NCBI RefSeq assembly: GCF_018336975.1
Contig: NZ_CP025572.1
Coordinates: 2,751,171-2,815,170, forward strand
Direction: 5' to 3'
Length of the DNA stretch: 64,000 nucleotides
From: Marinomonas sp. CT5
Lineage (GTDB): Bacteria > Pseudomonadota > Gammaproteobacteria > Pseudomonadales > Marinomonadaceae
Shown here: positions 55,192 through 64,000 of the stretch, piece after piece
How the letters are laid out: every line of letters begins with the position of its first letter
Numbering within the stretch: the stretch's first letter is position 1
Program-made: the position numbers and the translations under genes
The notes under the pieces: generated by a model
Databases searched by the model: none
Seen by the model: only the letters and a program-made list of their open reading frames with translations
Told to the model about the DNA's origin: nothing

Positions 55192-58029
55192 CTAACCAAC
55201 TAATGCGTCGTTGACCAGCGCTTCTTGTTCTTCAACATGGATAGACATGTAACCAGCTGCAGGAGCAGCAGACGAAATTCGACCCGCAAAACGGATTTTC
55301 AATTCTGGGTACAGTTTTTCCAATACTCGATTCATACGGTGACGATTGGCATGCCAAGCACCTTGGTTTTTCGGTTCTTCTTGACACCAAACCAAACTTT
55401 CAACATTTTTGTATTGCTCTAACTCAGACTCAAGGTCTGCGTATGGGAACGGATACAATTGCTCCAAACGAATCACGGCAACATCATCTTTTTCTAGCTC
55501 TTCACGACGATTAATCAAGTCGTAATAAACCTTACCGCTACACAGAACAATACGTTTCACTTTGTCTGCAGCGATTGTTTCAGATGATTCTGGCAGAACC
55601 GTTTTGAAGCTACCCTCAGCCAAATCTTCTAAAGTTGAAATTGCTTGTTTATGACGTAACAAACTCTTAGGAGACATAATGATAAGCGGACGACGCATTG
55701 GACGAATCGCTTGACGGCGAAGAATATGGAAAATTTGTGATGGTGTAGTAGGAACACAAACCTGAATATTATATTCAGCACAAAGCTGCAAGAATCGCTC
55801 TAGTCGTGCTGATGAATGCTCAGGACCTTGACCTTCATAACCATGAGGCAACAACATGGTTAGTCCACATAGGCGACCCCATTTGTGCTCACCACTTGTG
55901 ATAAATTGGTCAATTACAACCTGTGCACCATTTGCAAAGTCACCAAACTGTGCTTCCCAAATAACCAAACCTTTAGGTGAAGTACTAGCGTAGCCATATT
56001 CGAAAGCCAACACAGCTTCTTCAGAAAGGTAAGAGTCATAAAGATCTAATGTTGGTTGATCTTCGGACAAATGCTTCAGAGGAATAAACGTACTTCCGTC
56101 TTTTTGGCTATGAATGACCGCATGACGATGTGAGAACGTACCACGACCAGAATCCTGACCTGTAATACGAATCGGATAACCTTGCTCAAGCAAAGTAGCA
56201 AAAGCCAACGTTTCTGCATACCCCCAGTTTAGAGGCAATGCACCTGCTGTCATTTTGTCACGGTCTTGGTAAATTTTTTGAACTTGACGCTGAATTACAA
56301 CACCATCAGGAACGGCCGTTAACTTCTTAGCAACATCCTGTAGTTTAGCTAATGGATATGTCGTATCTCCAGCATCAGTCCATTCGACACCTAGATAAGG
56401 TTTCCAATCAACAAAAGACCCTGTTTGAGATTCAAGAACCAAACTTTTCGCAACATGGCGACCGTTATCCAAATCTTCACGATTCTCAGCAACCATTTGA
56501 TCTGATTCTTCTTGTGTAACAACAGATTCAGCTACGAGACGATCTGAGTACAAAGTACGAGTAGTTTTTAATTTACTAATTACATTGTACATTAACGGTT
56601 GAGTACCAGAAGGCTCATCAGTCTCATTATGACCACGACGACGGTAACAAACCATGTCAATAACCACATCACGACCAAATTCATAACGGTAATCCAACGC
56701 CAACTGAGTAACAAATAACACCGCTTCTGGATCATCACCATTCACGTGAAAGATAGGCGCCTGAATCATTTTAGCGACATCAGTTGCATATTCAGTGGAA
56801 CGAGAATCTTCTTGACGGTTAGTTGTAAAACCAACCTGGTTGTTGATAACGATATGAACGGTACCACCTGTACGGTAAGCACGAGTTTGAGACATCTGGA
56901 ATGTCTCCATAACCACACCTTGGCCAGCAAAAGCCGCATCACCATGAATCGAGATAGGTACAACAGTCTTACCTGTTGTATCTTTACGACGATCTTGGCG
57001 AGCACGCACCGAGCCTTCCACTACAGGAGAAACGATTTCTAGGTGAGATGGGTTAAAAGATAGAGCGATATGAACTTCGCCGCCCGCTGTCATCACATTA
57101 GAAGAGAAACCTTGGTGATATTTAACATCGCCAGAAGTATTGACGAGTTTCTTACCTTCAAACTCATCAAACAAGTCTTTCGGGTTTTTACCTAGCGTAT
57201 TGACTAAAACGTTTAGACGACCACGGTGAGCCATGCCGATCACAACTTCTTTTGCACCAAGAGCACCAGAACGTTGAATTAGCTCATTCACCATAGGTAT
57301 TAAACTTTCACCACCCTCAAGACCAAAACGTTTGGCACCTGGGTAACGACTAGCAAGATACTTCTCTAAACCTTCAGCAGCGGTTAAACGCTCAAGTAGG
57401 TTTTCACGAGTTTCTTGTGAGTATTCTGGGCGAGAGCGAACAGACTCTACACGTTGCTGAAGCCACGCTTTTTCTTGCGTATCAACAATGTGCATAAATT
57501 CATAACCTACGCTACCACAATAGGTTTTTTCTAACTCAGATACAATTTCACTTAATTGCATAGAATCTTTGTTAAAAAACAAAGACCCAACATTAAACTG
57601 TGTATCTAAATCGGCACCCGTTAATTGATGATAACCAATATCTAAATCAGCTACTTTTTCTCGCTTTTGTAATCCTAGTGGATCAAGGGTTGCATGTTGA
57701 TGCCCGCGTACGCGATAGGCATTAATCAGCTGCAATACATTGATTTGTTTCTGCTCATGCTCTGAACTAGCCACCACACCTGAAGATACAGGCATTGAGC
57801 GGAACTTATTCTTACCAATTTGTAGAAACTGCTCTTGAATTACAGAATGAGGAAGATCCGTTGATTGCGCTTCACTTACGCGAGGCAATTGATCAAAACA
57901 TTTACGCCATTCTTCCGACACTGAGTTCGGATCGACGAGGTAGCTTTCAAACAACCCTTCAACATATTCCAAGTTTCCACCTGAAAAGTGAGAGGTGCTC
58001 CACAGCAACTCCATTAAACTTTCGTGCAT
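55192..58029 (-). CDS. sucA: 2-oxoglutarate dehydrogenase E1
   Basis: A 945-aa thiamine-diphosphate-dependent E1. Motifs include GMAHRGRLNVLVN, FNPSHLEIVSPVVEGSVRARQD, the ThDP/Mg site HGDAAFAGQGVV ending in INNQVGFTTNRQEDSRST, VDMVCYRRRGHNETDEPSGTQP and QDSGRGTFSHRHAV. It decarboxylates 2-oxoglutarate and hands the succinyl group to the lipoyl arms of SucB. The ATG at 58029 matches the family N-terminus (an E2-binding arm ELLWSTSHFSGGNLEYVEGL). It starts the sucAB-lpd-sucCD operon, 375 bp downstream of sdhB. Confidence 0.97.
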   Translation of the reverse strand: MHESLMELLWSTSHFSGGNLEYVEGLFESYLVDPNSVSEEWRKCFDQLPRVSEAQSTDLPHSVIQEQFLQIGKNKFRSMPVSSGVVASSEHEQKQINVLQLINAYRVRGHQHATLDPLGLQKREKVADLDIGYHQLTGADLDTQFNVGSLFFNKDSMQLSEIVSELEKTYCGSVGYEFMHIVDTQEKAWLQQRVESVRSRPEYSQETRENLLERLTAAEGLEKYLASRYPGAKRFGLEGGESLIPMVNELIQRSGALGAKEVVIGMAHRGRLNVLVNTLGKNPKDLFDEFEGKKLVNTSGDVKYHQGFSSNVMTAGGEVHIALSFNPSHLEIVSPVVEGSVRARQDRRKDTTGKTVVPISIHGDAAFAGQGVVMETFQMSQTRAYRTGGTVHIVINNQVGFTTNRQEDSRSTEYATDVAKMIQAPIFHVNGDDPEAVLFVTQLALDYRYEFGRDVVIDMVCYRRRGHNETDEPSGTQPLMYNVISKLKTTRTLYSDRLVAESVVTQEESDQMVAENREDLDNGRHVAKSLVLESQTGSFVDWKPYLGVEWTDAGDTTYPLAKLQDVAKKLTAVPDGVVIQRQVQKIYQDRDKMTAGALPLNWGYAETLAFATLLEQGYPIRITGQDSGRGTFSHRHAVIHSQKDGSTFIPLKHLSEDQPTLDLYDSYLSEEAVLAFEYGYASTSPKGLVIWEAQFGDFANGAQVVIDQFITSGEHKWGRLCGLTMLLPHGYEGQGPEHSSARLERFLQLCAEYNIQVCVPTTPSQIFHILRRQAIRPMRRPLIIMSPKSLLRHKQAISTLEDLAEGSFKTVLPESSETIAADKVKRIVLCSGKVYYDLINRREELEKDDVAVIRLEQLYPFPYADLESELEQYKNVESLVWCQEEPKNQGAWHANRHRMNRVLEKLYPELKIRFAGRISSAAPAAGYMSIHVEEQEALVNDALVG

Positions 58030-58057
58030 TCTCGATCACCCTTATGTTCGAGCCAGC

Positions 58058-58073
58058 TACCGGGGTCCCGGTA
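58058..58073. promoter_or_regulatory. GC palindrome upstream of sucA
   Basis: TACCGG-GGTC-CCGGTA, 28 bases before the sucA start in AT-rich DNA. It could be an operator or a hairpin in the leader near the ribosome site. Confidence 0.4.
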
Positions 58074-58320
58074 TCAATCTATAAAATTAGATCGATCATT
58101 TTATCAGGCCCGTAAGGCTATTAAAGCCTCGATTTTTTGTTTATTTCCAGCTACTTTCGCCCTTTTACGTTTAATACTAAATCACTAAAAGATTTTCATT
58201 TATTAAACAAAAACCTCTAAATCCATAAACACTGAGTTAGTGATTTTTCTTAGTGCTTCCCTGCTCGTAAAGATCGAATTTTAAATTCTTTTCTTTATAT
58301 TCTCTATATTAGAATATGTA

Positions 58321-58354
58321 AAAATGGCGGCATTGAACAAACCGTCAAGCCGCC
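58321..58354 (-). terminator. Terminator after sdhB
   Basis: On the minus strand GGCGGC-TTGA pairs with TCAA-GCCGCC across one bulge, followed by ATTTTTAC. It lies 50 bases beyond the sdhB stop and should separate sdhCDAB from sucAB transcription, at least in part. Confidence 0.7.
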
Positions 58355-58404
58355 TACTTTCTGTGGTCACAAAATATAACGATAACGGACCACTCGGAGC
58401 ATAA

Positions 58405-59109
58405 TTAAGTCGCTCTCTGTAAAAGCATAGTACGAATATTACCAATCGCCTTAGTTGGGTTTAACCCTTTAGGACAAACATTTACACAATTCATGATACC
58501 GTGACAACGGAAAACACTGAATGGATCATCCAAATCACTAAGGCGCTCTTGAGTGGCCGTATCACGGCTGTCAGCCAAGAAACGGTAAGCTTGCAGCAAG
58601 CCTGACGGACCTACAAACTTATCAGGATTCCACCAGAATGATGGACAAGCTGTTGAACAACACGCACACAAGATACACTCATAAAGACCATCAAGTTTTT
58701 CACGCTCTTCAGGACTTTGCAAACGTTCAATAGCAGGTGCTGGCGTATCATTAAGCAAATATGGACGAATTTTCTCGTATTGCTTATAGAACTGCCCCAT
58801 ATCAACAACAAGGTCACGGACAACAGGCAAACCAGGAAGCGGACGCAATACCAACTTACCGTTTTTAACGGCTTCTGATACCGGCGTGATACAAGCCAAG
58901 CCATTTTTACCTGACATATTCATGCCATCAGAGCCGCACACACCTTCTCGGCATGAACGACGATATGAAATACTAGGGTCTTGAGCTTTCAATAAGTTCA
59001 AAACATCAAGCACCATTAGGTCTTTACCTGCTGGCAACTCAATTTGATAATCCTGCATATATGGAGCATCGTCCTTCTCAGGATTGTAACGATAAATACT
59101 AACTAACAT
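58405..59109 (-). CDS. sdhB: Succinate dehydrogenase iron-sulfur subunit
   Basis: A 234-aa subunit carrying three Fe-S clusters: [2Fe-2S] ligands in SCREGVCGSDGMNMSGKNGLAC, [4Fe-4S] in CILCACCSTACPSFWW, and [3Fe-4S] in CHGIMNCVNVCPKGLNP. It transfers electrons from SdhA flavin to ubiquinone. GGGAG precedes the ATG. It follows sdhA by 12 bp and is the last gene of sdhCDAB. Confidence 0.97.
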   Translation of the reverse strand: MLVSIYRYNPEKDDAPYMQDYQIELPAGKDLMVLDVLNLLKAQDPSISYRRSCREGVCGSDGMNMSGKNGLACITPVSEAVKNGKLVLRPLPGLPVVRDLVVDMGQFYKQYEKIRPYLLNDTPAPAIERLQSPEEREKLDGLYECILCACCSTACPSFWWNPDKFVGPSGLLQAYRFLADSRDTATQERLSDLDDPFSVFRCHGIMNCVNVCPKGLNPTKAIGNIRTMLLQRAT

Positions 59110-59121
59110 TAATACAACTCC

Positions 59122-60894
59122 CTAGTATGAACGAATTTTAGGTGGGAAAGCTTCCATCGTTTTCGGTGCGAAATTCACACCACGCTTAGTCACTTTCTTA
59201 TCAGCTGGGTGGAACAAAGAGTGTTTCAACCAGTTTTCATCATCACGTTCAGTAAAGTCGTTACGAGCATGAGCGCCACGGCTTTCCTTACGATATTCAG
59301 CTGGAATAGCTGTAGCTTCAGCCACTTCTAATAAGTTTTCAAGTTCAAGCGCTTCAATACGAGCGGTGTTAAAAGCTTGACTCTTATCTTCAAGGTGCAA
59401 GTTCTCAACACGTGTACGAATTTCTTTAAGCTGCTCCAAACCTTTCTGCATTGCTTCACCGTCACGGAATACACCGAAGTAAAGCTGCATCACACGTTGA
59501 AGATCAGCACGCACAGCAGCAACACTTTCACCACCTGTTGTACCGTTTAGACGATTCAAACGAACCAAAGCTTTTTCAACATTTGTATCGTCTGCATCCA
59601 ATGAATCAAAACCTTCATCCAAAGATTTCTTAACATGCAAACCAACAGCACGACCAAATACAACCAAGTCAAGTAGCGAGTTACCACCAAGACGGTTGGC
59701 ACCATGTACAGATACACATGCCGCTTCACCACAAGCGTATAAACCATCAATAATGACATCTTCGCCCGCTTCGTTTTGCTTCAGCGCTTGGCCACCAATA
59801 TTCGTTGGAATACCACCCATCATATAGTGACAAGTCGGAATTACTGGAATAGGCTCTTTAACTGGGTCAACGTGAGCAAAAGTACGAGAAAGCTCTAAGA
59901 TACCTGGAAGACGTTTATTCAACGTTTCTTCACCCAAGTGATCTAGCTTCAACAACACATGATCACCATCAGGACCACAACCACGGCCCTCTAGAATTTC
60001 TAGAACCATTGAGCGAGCCACAACGTCGCGACCTGCTAGGTCTTTCGCGTTTGGAGCGTAACGCTCCATAAAGCGCTCACCGTCTTTATTGATTAGGTAA
60101 CCACCTTCACCACGGCAGCCTTCCGTAACAAGCGTACCAGCACCATAAATACCTGTTGGGTGGAATTGCCACATTTCCATATCTTGCATTGGGAAACCAG
60201 CGCGCAACGCCATACCAACACCATCACCAGTATTAATATGAGCATTGGTAGTAGACTGGAAGATACGACCAGCGCCACCTGTTGCAATAACAGTTGCTTT
60301 TGCTTTTAGATAAACTGTTTCACCTGTTTCGATACAGATCGCAATAACACCAACAACAGCATCATCGTTATTCTTAACAAGGTCAGTCGCGTACCATTCG
60401 TTAAAAAATGTCGTCCCGCCTTTAAGGTTACCTTGATAAAGAGTATGAAGTAGAGCGTGACCAGTACGGTCAGCTGCTGCACACGTACGCGCCGCCTGGC
60501 CACCTTTACCAAAATCTTTAGACTGTCCGCCGAATGGACGCTGATAAATACGCCCTTGTTCTGTGCGAGAGAATGGCAACCCCATGTGCTCAAGCTCAAA
60601 AACAGCTTGAGGACCAACAGAACACATATACTCAATAGCGTCTTGGTCACCAATGTAGTCTGACCCTTTTACAGTGTCATACATGTGCCAGCGCCAATCA
60701 TCATTTGGATCATCACTTGCGATCGCACAAGTAATACCACCTTGCGCAGATACTGTATGTGAACGAGTCGGAAATACTTTTGTAACACATGCGGTATTCA
60801 AACCAGACTCAGTTAACTGAAGCGCTGCACGCATACCTGCGCCGCCACCACCGATAACAATGGCATCAAAAGAAATAGTACGAATATTTGCCAT
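59122..60894 (-). CDS. sdhA: Succinate dehydrogenase flavoprotein subunit
   Basis: A 590-aa subunit that oxidises succinate to fumarate. FAD motif [19 protein letters not shown]; covalent FAD His in [11 protein letters not shown]; substrate/proton residues in [21 protein letters not shown] and the catalytic Arg region [13 protein letters not shown] [21 protein letters not shown]-terminal [19 protein letters not shown]. It follows sdhD by three bases. Length equals the usual bacterial SdhA. Confidence 0.98.
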   Translation of the reverse strand: MANIRTISFDAIVIGGGGAGMRAALQLTESGLNTACVTKVFPTRSHTVSAQGGITCAIASDDPNDDWRWHMYDTVKGSDYIGDQDAIEYMCSVGPQAVFELEHMGLPFSRTEQGRIYQRPFGGQSKDFGKGGQAARTCAAADRTGHALLHTLYQGNLKGGTTFFNEWYATDLVKNNDDAVVGVIAICIETGETVYLKAKATVIATGGAGRIFQSTTNAHINTGDGVGMALRAGFPMQDMEMWQFHPTGIYGAGTLVTEGCRGEGGYLINKDGERFMERYAPNAKDLAGRDVVARSMVLEILEGRGCGPDGDHVLLKLDHLGEETLNKRLPGILELSRTFAHVDPVKEPIPVIPTCHYMMGGIPTNIGGQALKQNEAGEDVIIDGLYACGEAACVSVHGANRLGGNSLLDLVVFGRAVGLHVKKSLDEGFDSLDADDTNVEKALVRLNRLNGTTGGESVAAVRADLQRVMQLYFGVFRDGEAMQKGLEQLKEIRTRVENLHLEDKSQAFNTARIEALELENLLEVAEATAIPAEYRKESRGAHARNDFTERDDENWLKHSLFHPADKKVTKRGVNFAPKTMEAFPPKIRSY

Positions 60895-60897
60895 TAT

Positions 60898-61245
60898 TTA
60901 TAGCCCCCAAAGAACCTGAACACCCCATACGATGTAAACAAACATTACAAGACCGCATAGAGATTGAAAAAAGAAACGAGCACCAGTTGCTTTAATATAG
61001 TCAGTAGATATAGACCACAAGCCAATCCATGAATGCATACCAATAGACAAAAGCACCATCAAGCTAAAGATGCGCATCCATGTCGCTTCAAACAAAGCGC
61101 TCCACTGATCGTATGTAAGATCAGGATTAAGCAGCAAGTAACCAATAATAAAAATAGTGTATAACGACAACACAACAGCTGAAACGCGCTGCATCATCCA
61201 GTCATATAGGCCTGAACGACCAAAACTTGTGATTTGAGTTACCAT
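60898..61245 (-). CDS. sdhD: Succinate dehydrogenase membrane anchor SdhD
   Basis: A 115-aa membrane anchor with three helices. It shows RSGLYDWMMQRVSAVVL (quinone-site region near the N-terminus) and GMHSWIGLWSISTDYIK with the haem-binding His and Asp/Tyr. The ATG at 61245 has AGGAG seven bases upstream; a GTG two codons earlier would place that site too close. It overlaps sdhC by seven bases. Confidence 0.93.
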   Translation of the reverse strand: MVTQITSFGRSGLYDWMMQRVSAVVLSLYTIFIIGYLLLNPDLTYDQWSALFEATWMRIFSLMVLLSIGMHSWIGLWSISTDYIKATGARFFFQSLCGLVMFVYIVWGVQVLWGL

Positions 61246-61616
61246 ATCCACACTCCTGCTAATACAATAAGAACCGCAGCAATCACAATATTTGCGATAG
61301 CAGCACTACGTCCGCTTTCTAATTCCTCAAAGTACCCCATATCCATAAACAAGTGTTTAACACCTGCTACGAAGTGGTACATCAGCGCAGAAACAACACC
61401 CCAAATAACGAACTTCACTAGAAAGTTAGTTTGCAGTGCATTCACCACCTGATCAAAACCTTCTTGAGATTCTAAAGAAAGATCGAACGCATAAAACAAG
61501 AAAGCCAATCCTACAAAAAGGATAATTCCTGTTACACGGTGAAGAATAGACACGATTGCTGTGACGGGCATTGATATTGTTGAAATATCAAGGTTGACTG
61601 GTCTTTTTTTATTCAC
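61239..61616 (-). CDS. sdhC: Succinate dehydrogenase cytochrome b556 subunit SdhC
   Basis: A 125-aa membrane subunit with three helices. It begins KRPVNLDISTISMPVTAIVSILHRVTG, the SdhC signature with Ser and Arg of the quinone pocket, and has YHFVAGVKHLFMDMG carrying the haem-ligand His. The start codon is GTG. It is the first gene of sdhCDAB, with its promoter in the 571-bp region shared with gltA. Confidence 0.94.
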   Translation of the reverse strand: MNKKRPVNLDISTISMPVTAIVSILHRVTGIILFVGLAFLFYAFDLSLESQEGFDQVVNALQTNFLVKFVIWGVVSALMYHFVAGVKHLFMDMGYFEELESGRSAAIANIVIAAVLIVLAGVWIW

Positions 61617-62187
61617 GACTTTTTACACCATTTTTATCGATTGAATGGTCAATCACGACCCAATGTCTATACGTGATCAAAAAACACTCAATTTAAAGAT
61701 ATCTTAATCACGTCATAGGCCTGCTTTGAAAATCTCATCGATTTGCCAACAAATGCTTAAAAGCGACTCTCTTTTATCCACTAGCATCAACAAATCAATG
61801 AAATCGTCTGAGGCGCAATTATAGACCAGCGAAAAATACTAAGACAAATAGACTGAACAAGAGGTTTTCAATGGTCACCATTCACCAAATGAATGTAACC
61901 ATAAGCTGAAACAATAATGGTATAAAATTACAATAAGCTTACAATCAAAAAACCAATAAAAAACCTTTATTTTCAATTAGATAAAAACAAAAAACATCAA
62001 ACTTGACTTTATCATCTATTGCGTTTTTGTCAGATAATTACAAAATCCCCACCCATTATGTAAATAGAGTGAAAGTGAACAAGATTGATTTTATAGGCCA
62101 GAGACAGTATTTTTTGCGCACCTTCTGAGCTAGTTAGTGTCCAAAAAACACAACTAACTCCGAATCAGAATACGAAGGAGACCATAA
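61617..62187. other. sdhC-gltA divergent promoter region
   Basis: 571 bp, strongly AT-rich, between the divergent sdh operon and gltA. Both promoters and any ArcA/CRP-type control must lie here. I did not identify a convincing operator; the clear element is a leader hairpin before gltA (62132-62159). No ORF seen. Confidence 0.6.
62132..62159 (+). promoter_or_regulatory. Leader hairpin upstream of gltA
   Basis: AGTTAGT pairs with ACTAACT around a CCAAAAA-rich loop, about 13 bases before the GAAGGAG ribosome site. It may be an attenuating or stabilising 5' structure. Confidence 0.4.
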
Positions 62188-63468
62188 ATGGCTGATAAAA
62201 AAGCGATACTCAAAGTGGATGGGATCGATAAATCTATCGAACTTCCTGTTCTTTCAGGTACTTTAGGCACTGATGTTGTAGACGTTCGAGGCTTAGGTGC
62301 CAACGGTGTATTCACATACGATCCAGGATTTATGTCTACCGGCTCTTGTGAATCCTCTATTACTTACATAGATGGCGACGCAGGCATCCTTTTGCATCGC
62401 GGCTACCCTATAGCCCAACTTGCAGAACATTCAGACTATTTAGAAACATGTTACTTATTACTTTACGGAGAGCTTCCTAGCAAAGCAGAAAAGGAAGAGT
62501 TTGAAAAAACCGTTGGCAAGCACACAATGGTCAACCAATCCATGCACAAATTCATTGAAGGCTTTCGAAATGATGCTCACCCAATGGCCATTATGTGTGG
62601 TCTAGTTGGAGCACTGTCTGCTTTCTATCAAGATCATATGGATATTAATAACGCCAAACATCGTGAGATTGCAGCGTTCCGCCTAATTTCCAAAATGCCT
62701 ACTTTAGCTGCAATTTGCTATAAGTATTCTAAAGATCAGCCAGTTATGTATCCACGTAACGACTTATCTTATGCTGAAAATTTTCTATACATGATGTTTG
62801 CCACCCCTTGCGAAGAGTACAAAGTCAATCCTGTATTCGCCAAAGCAATGGATCGCATATTCATACTTCATGCAGATCACGAGCAAAACGCATCAACATC
62901 TACCGTGCGTTTAGCAGGCTCATCAGGCGCCAACCCATTTGCTTGTATCGCTGCTGGCATCGCCACTCTGTGGGGACCTGCTCATGGCGGTGCAAATGAA
63001 GCCGTTCTGACAATGCTGGAAGAAATCGGCGATGTTGAAAACATTGACGAATTTATAGCAAAAGCAAAAGATAAAAATGACCCATTTAGACTGATGGGAT
63101 TTGGTCATCGTGTTTATAAAAACTTTGATCCACGTGCAAAAGTTATGCGTGAAACATGTGATCAAGTACTGGAAGAATTGGGACAGTCCAACGATCCATT
63201 GCTTAAGATTGCTAAACGCCTTGAGCAGATCGCATTAGAAGATCCTTACTTCGTTGAACGTAAGCTCTATCCTAACGTTGATTTCTATTCTGGCATTATC
63301 ATGAAAGCTATTGGCATCCCAACCAGTATGTTTACTGTGATTTTTGCCATGTCTCGTACAATTGGCTGGATTTCTCATTGGAATGAAATGATCAGTGGGC
63401 CTTACAAAATCGGTCGACCTCGTCAGCTTTATGTTGGTCAACCTGAACGCGATTATCCTAGCAAATAG
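62188..63468 (+). CDS. gltA: Citrate synthase (type II)
   Basis: A 426-aa hexameric-type bacterial citrate synthase condensing acetyl-CoA with oxaloacetate. Catalytic residues are His in [12 protein letters not shown], His in [14 protein letters not shown] and Asp in NVDFYSGII. The N-terminal ~50 residues form the small beta domain involved in NADH regulation in gram-negative enzymes. GAAGGAG lies seven bases before the ATG. It diverges from sdhCDAB. No terminator is evident before the IS element 50 bp downstream. Confidence 0.98.
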   Translation: MADKKAILKVDGIDKSIELPVLSGTLGTDVVDVRGLGANGVFTYDPGFMSTGSCESSITYIDGDAGILLHRGYPIAQLAEHSDYLETCYLLLYGELPSKAEKEEFEKTVGKHTMVNQSMHKFIEGFRNDAHPMAIMCGLVGALSAFYQDHMDINNAKHREIAAFRLISKMPTLAAICYKYSKDQPVMYPRNDLSYAENFLYMMFATPCEEYKVNPVFAKAMDRIFILHADHEQNASTSTVRLAGSSGANPFACIAAGIATLWGPAHGGANEAVLTMLEEIGDVENIDEFIAKAKDKNDPFRLMGFGHRVYKNFDPRAKVMRETCDQVLEELGQSNDPLLKIAKRLEQIALEDPYFVERKLYPNVDFYSGIIMKAIGIPTSMFTVIFAMSRTIGWISHWNEMISGPYKIGRPRQLYVGQPERDYPSK

Positions 63469-63517
63469 TACCTCCCTATTTCTAAATAATTAGAAGATAA
63501 AAAACCGCGATTTGAAG

Positions 63518-64000
63518 TGACCCCATAAAGTTGGACTCATTTCTAAGCAGCTAGTAAGGTCTGATTTCGATATTCAATCGGACTCAGACCTTTTAGTTTC
63601 TGCTTAATTCGTTCGTTGTTATAGTAATCGATGTATTCTTTGATTTGCTCAATAAGGTCATCGGCATTTTTAAACACCTCATTATGGAACATTTCCGTTT
63701 TCAGTATACCGAAAAAATTTTCGGCAACCGCATTATCTAAACAATTCCCTTTGCGCGACATGCTCTGTGTTAACCCTTTTTCTCTAAGCTGTTGTTGATA
63801 TTGTTTATTCTAGTATTGCCAACCTTGGTCTGAGTGAACGATCGGCTTCTCATGCTGACCTAACTTGTTTATCGCACTCTTCAACATATCTGTGACTAAA
63901 GATAATTTCACCGATTGGCGTACTTCGTAACTGACTACTTCTCGATTAAAAAGATCTATGATGGGAGACAGGTACACCTTTTGATCTCCCACTTTAAATT
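63518..64000 (-). mobile_element. IS3-family insertion sequence, one end, partial
   Basis: The element's terminus begins with TGACCCCATAAAGTTGGAC at 63518, an IS3/IS150-type end starting with TGA. It contains the C-terminal part of an orfB-type transposase on the minus strand and continues past the window edge, so the other inverted repeat, orfA and target duplication are not visible. Confidence 0.8.
63543..64000 (-). pseudogene. IS3-family transposase (orfB), nonsense-interrupted, partial
   Basis: One continuous reading frame on the minus strand encodes the DDE integrase core of an IS3/IS150-type OrfB, open at the window edge. PIVHSDQGWQY contains the second catalytic Asp. The next codon is TAG (63810-63812), where relatives usually have Gln (CAG), followed in the same frame by NKQYQQQLREKGLTQSMSRKGN and the catalytic Glu in AVAENFFGILKTE. 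The frame then runs to YNNERIKQKLKGLSPIEYR. The amber codon would remove the catalytic Glu, so this copy should be inactive unless suppressed. Confidence 0.85.

Larger units (their letters stand above)
58030..58404. other. sdhB-sucA intergenic region
   Basis: 375 bp between sdhB and sucA on the minus strand. It holds a terminator just after sdhB (58321-58354) and a TACCGG/CCGGTA palindrome near sucA (58058-58073). An AT-rich ATATTCT/AGAATAT repeat lies at about 58297-58317. A suc promoter is expected here; no ORF seen. Confidence 0.6.

Noticed and set aside
63543..63992. Frameshifted transposase or two separate small genes
   Set aside because: The two pieces are in the same frame and are divided only by one TAG codon, so this is a nonsense mutation, not a frameshift or two genes.

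Overview
The window looks like a chromosomal segment of a marine gammaproteobacterium of the Oceanospirillales, most like Marinomonas. The grounds are the moderate AT richness, the Pseudomonas-like order sucA-sucB-lpd-sucC-sucD next to sdhCDAB and a divergent gltA, a sarcosine oxidase operon with purU, and TRAP and ABC sugar uptake systems. The genus is inferred from gene content; no rRNA marker is present. All function calls come from motifs and family resemblance read directly from the translations.

Layout. 1-6.3 kb: the end of a CxxCH (haem c-type) protein cut by the window edge, a short BLUF blue-light sensor, a GyrI-like effector-binding protein divergent from a WYL regulator, a lipoprotein esterase, and a GlcD/D2HGDH-type FAD dehydrogenase. 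5.4-11.6 kb (minus strand): soxB-soxD-soxA-soxG and purU, for sarcosine breakdown and recycling of formyl-tetrahydrofolate. 12-19.3 kb: a cytoplasmic GH3 glycosidase divergent from a complete sugar ABC importer (binding protein, two permeases, ATPase). 19.3-25 kb: single genes (gamma-glutamylcyclotransferase-like, LysR with divergent LysE exporter, GST, ApbE, GNAT) and a gene-poor stretch near 24 kb.

24.3-30.3 kb: an amine or amino-alcohol catabolic island. An SDR, a LuxR-type regulator and an aldehyde dehydrogenase on the minus strand diverge from a 792-aa fusion of an APH-type kinase with a class III PLP enzyme. The fusion resembles joined hydroxylysine kinase and phospho-lyase (AGPHD1 and AGXT2L types). 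30.3-40.8 kb: a uronate regulon. A six-gene minus-strand operon dctQ-dctM-GH31-uxaC-uxuB-uxuA diverges from dctP, which is followed by a UxuR-like GntR regulator. The divergent promoter carries a perfect 13-bp inverted repeat containing two TTGGT-type operator candidates.

41-49.9 kb: signalling. A PAS-PAS histidine kinase, a CheY-like regulator and a REC-GGDEF-EAL protein form one overlapping cassette. A 2-hydroxycarboxylate transporter is followed by a CitA/DcuS-CitB/DcuR-type two-component pair, a small unknown gene, a lipoprotein and a CWC-type cysteine-rich mini-protein. 49.97-63.5 kb: the TCA block sucDC-lpd-sucBA and sdhBADC on the minus strand, with gltA divergent. SucB has two lipoyl domains, and several gene junctions carry hairpins. 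The window ends in an IS3-family element inserted 50 bp after gltA; its transposase has an in-frame amber codon.

No CRISPR array, complete tRNA, rRNA or prophage was seen. The most unusual items are the kinase/phospho-lyase fusion island, the GH31 enzyme within a uronate/TRAP operon with its paired operators, and the SucB lipoyl duplication.
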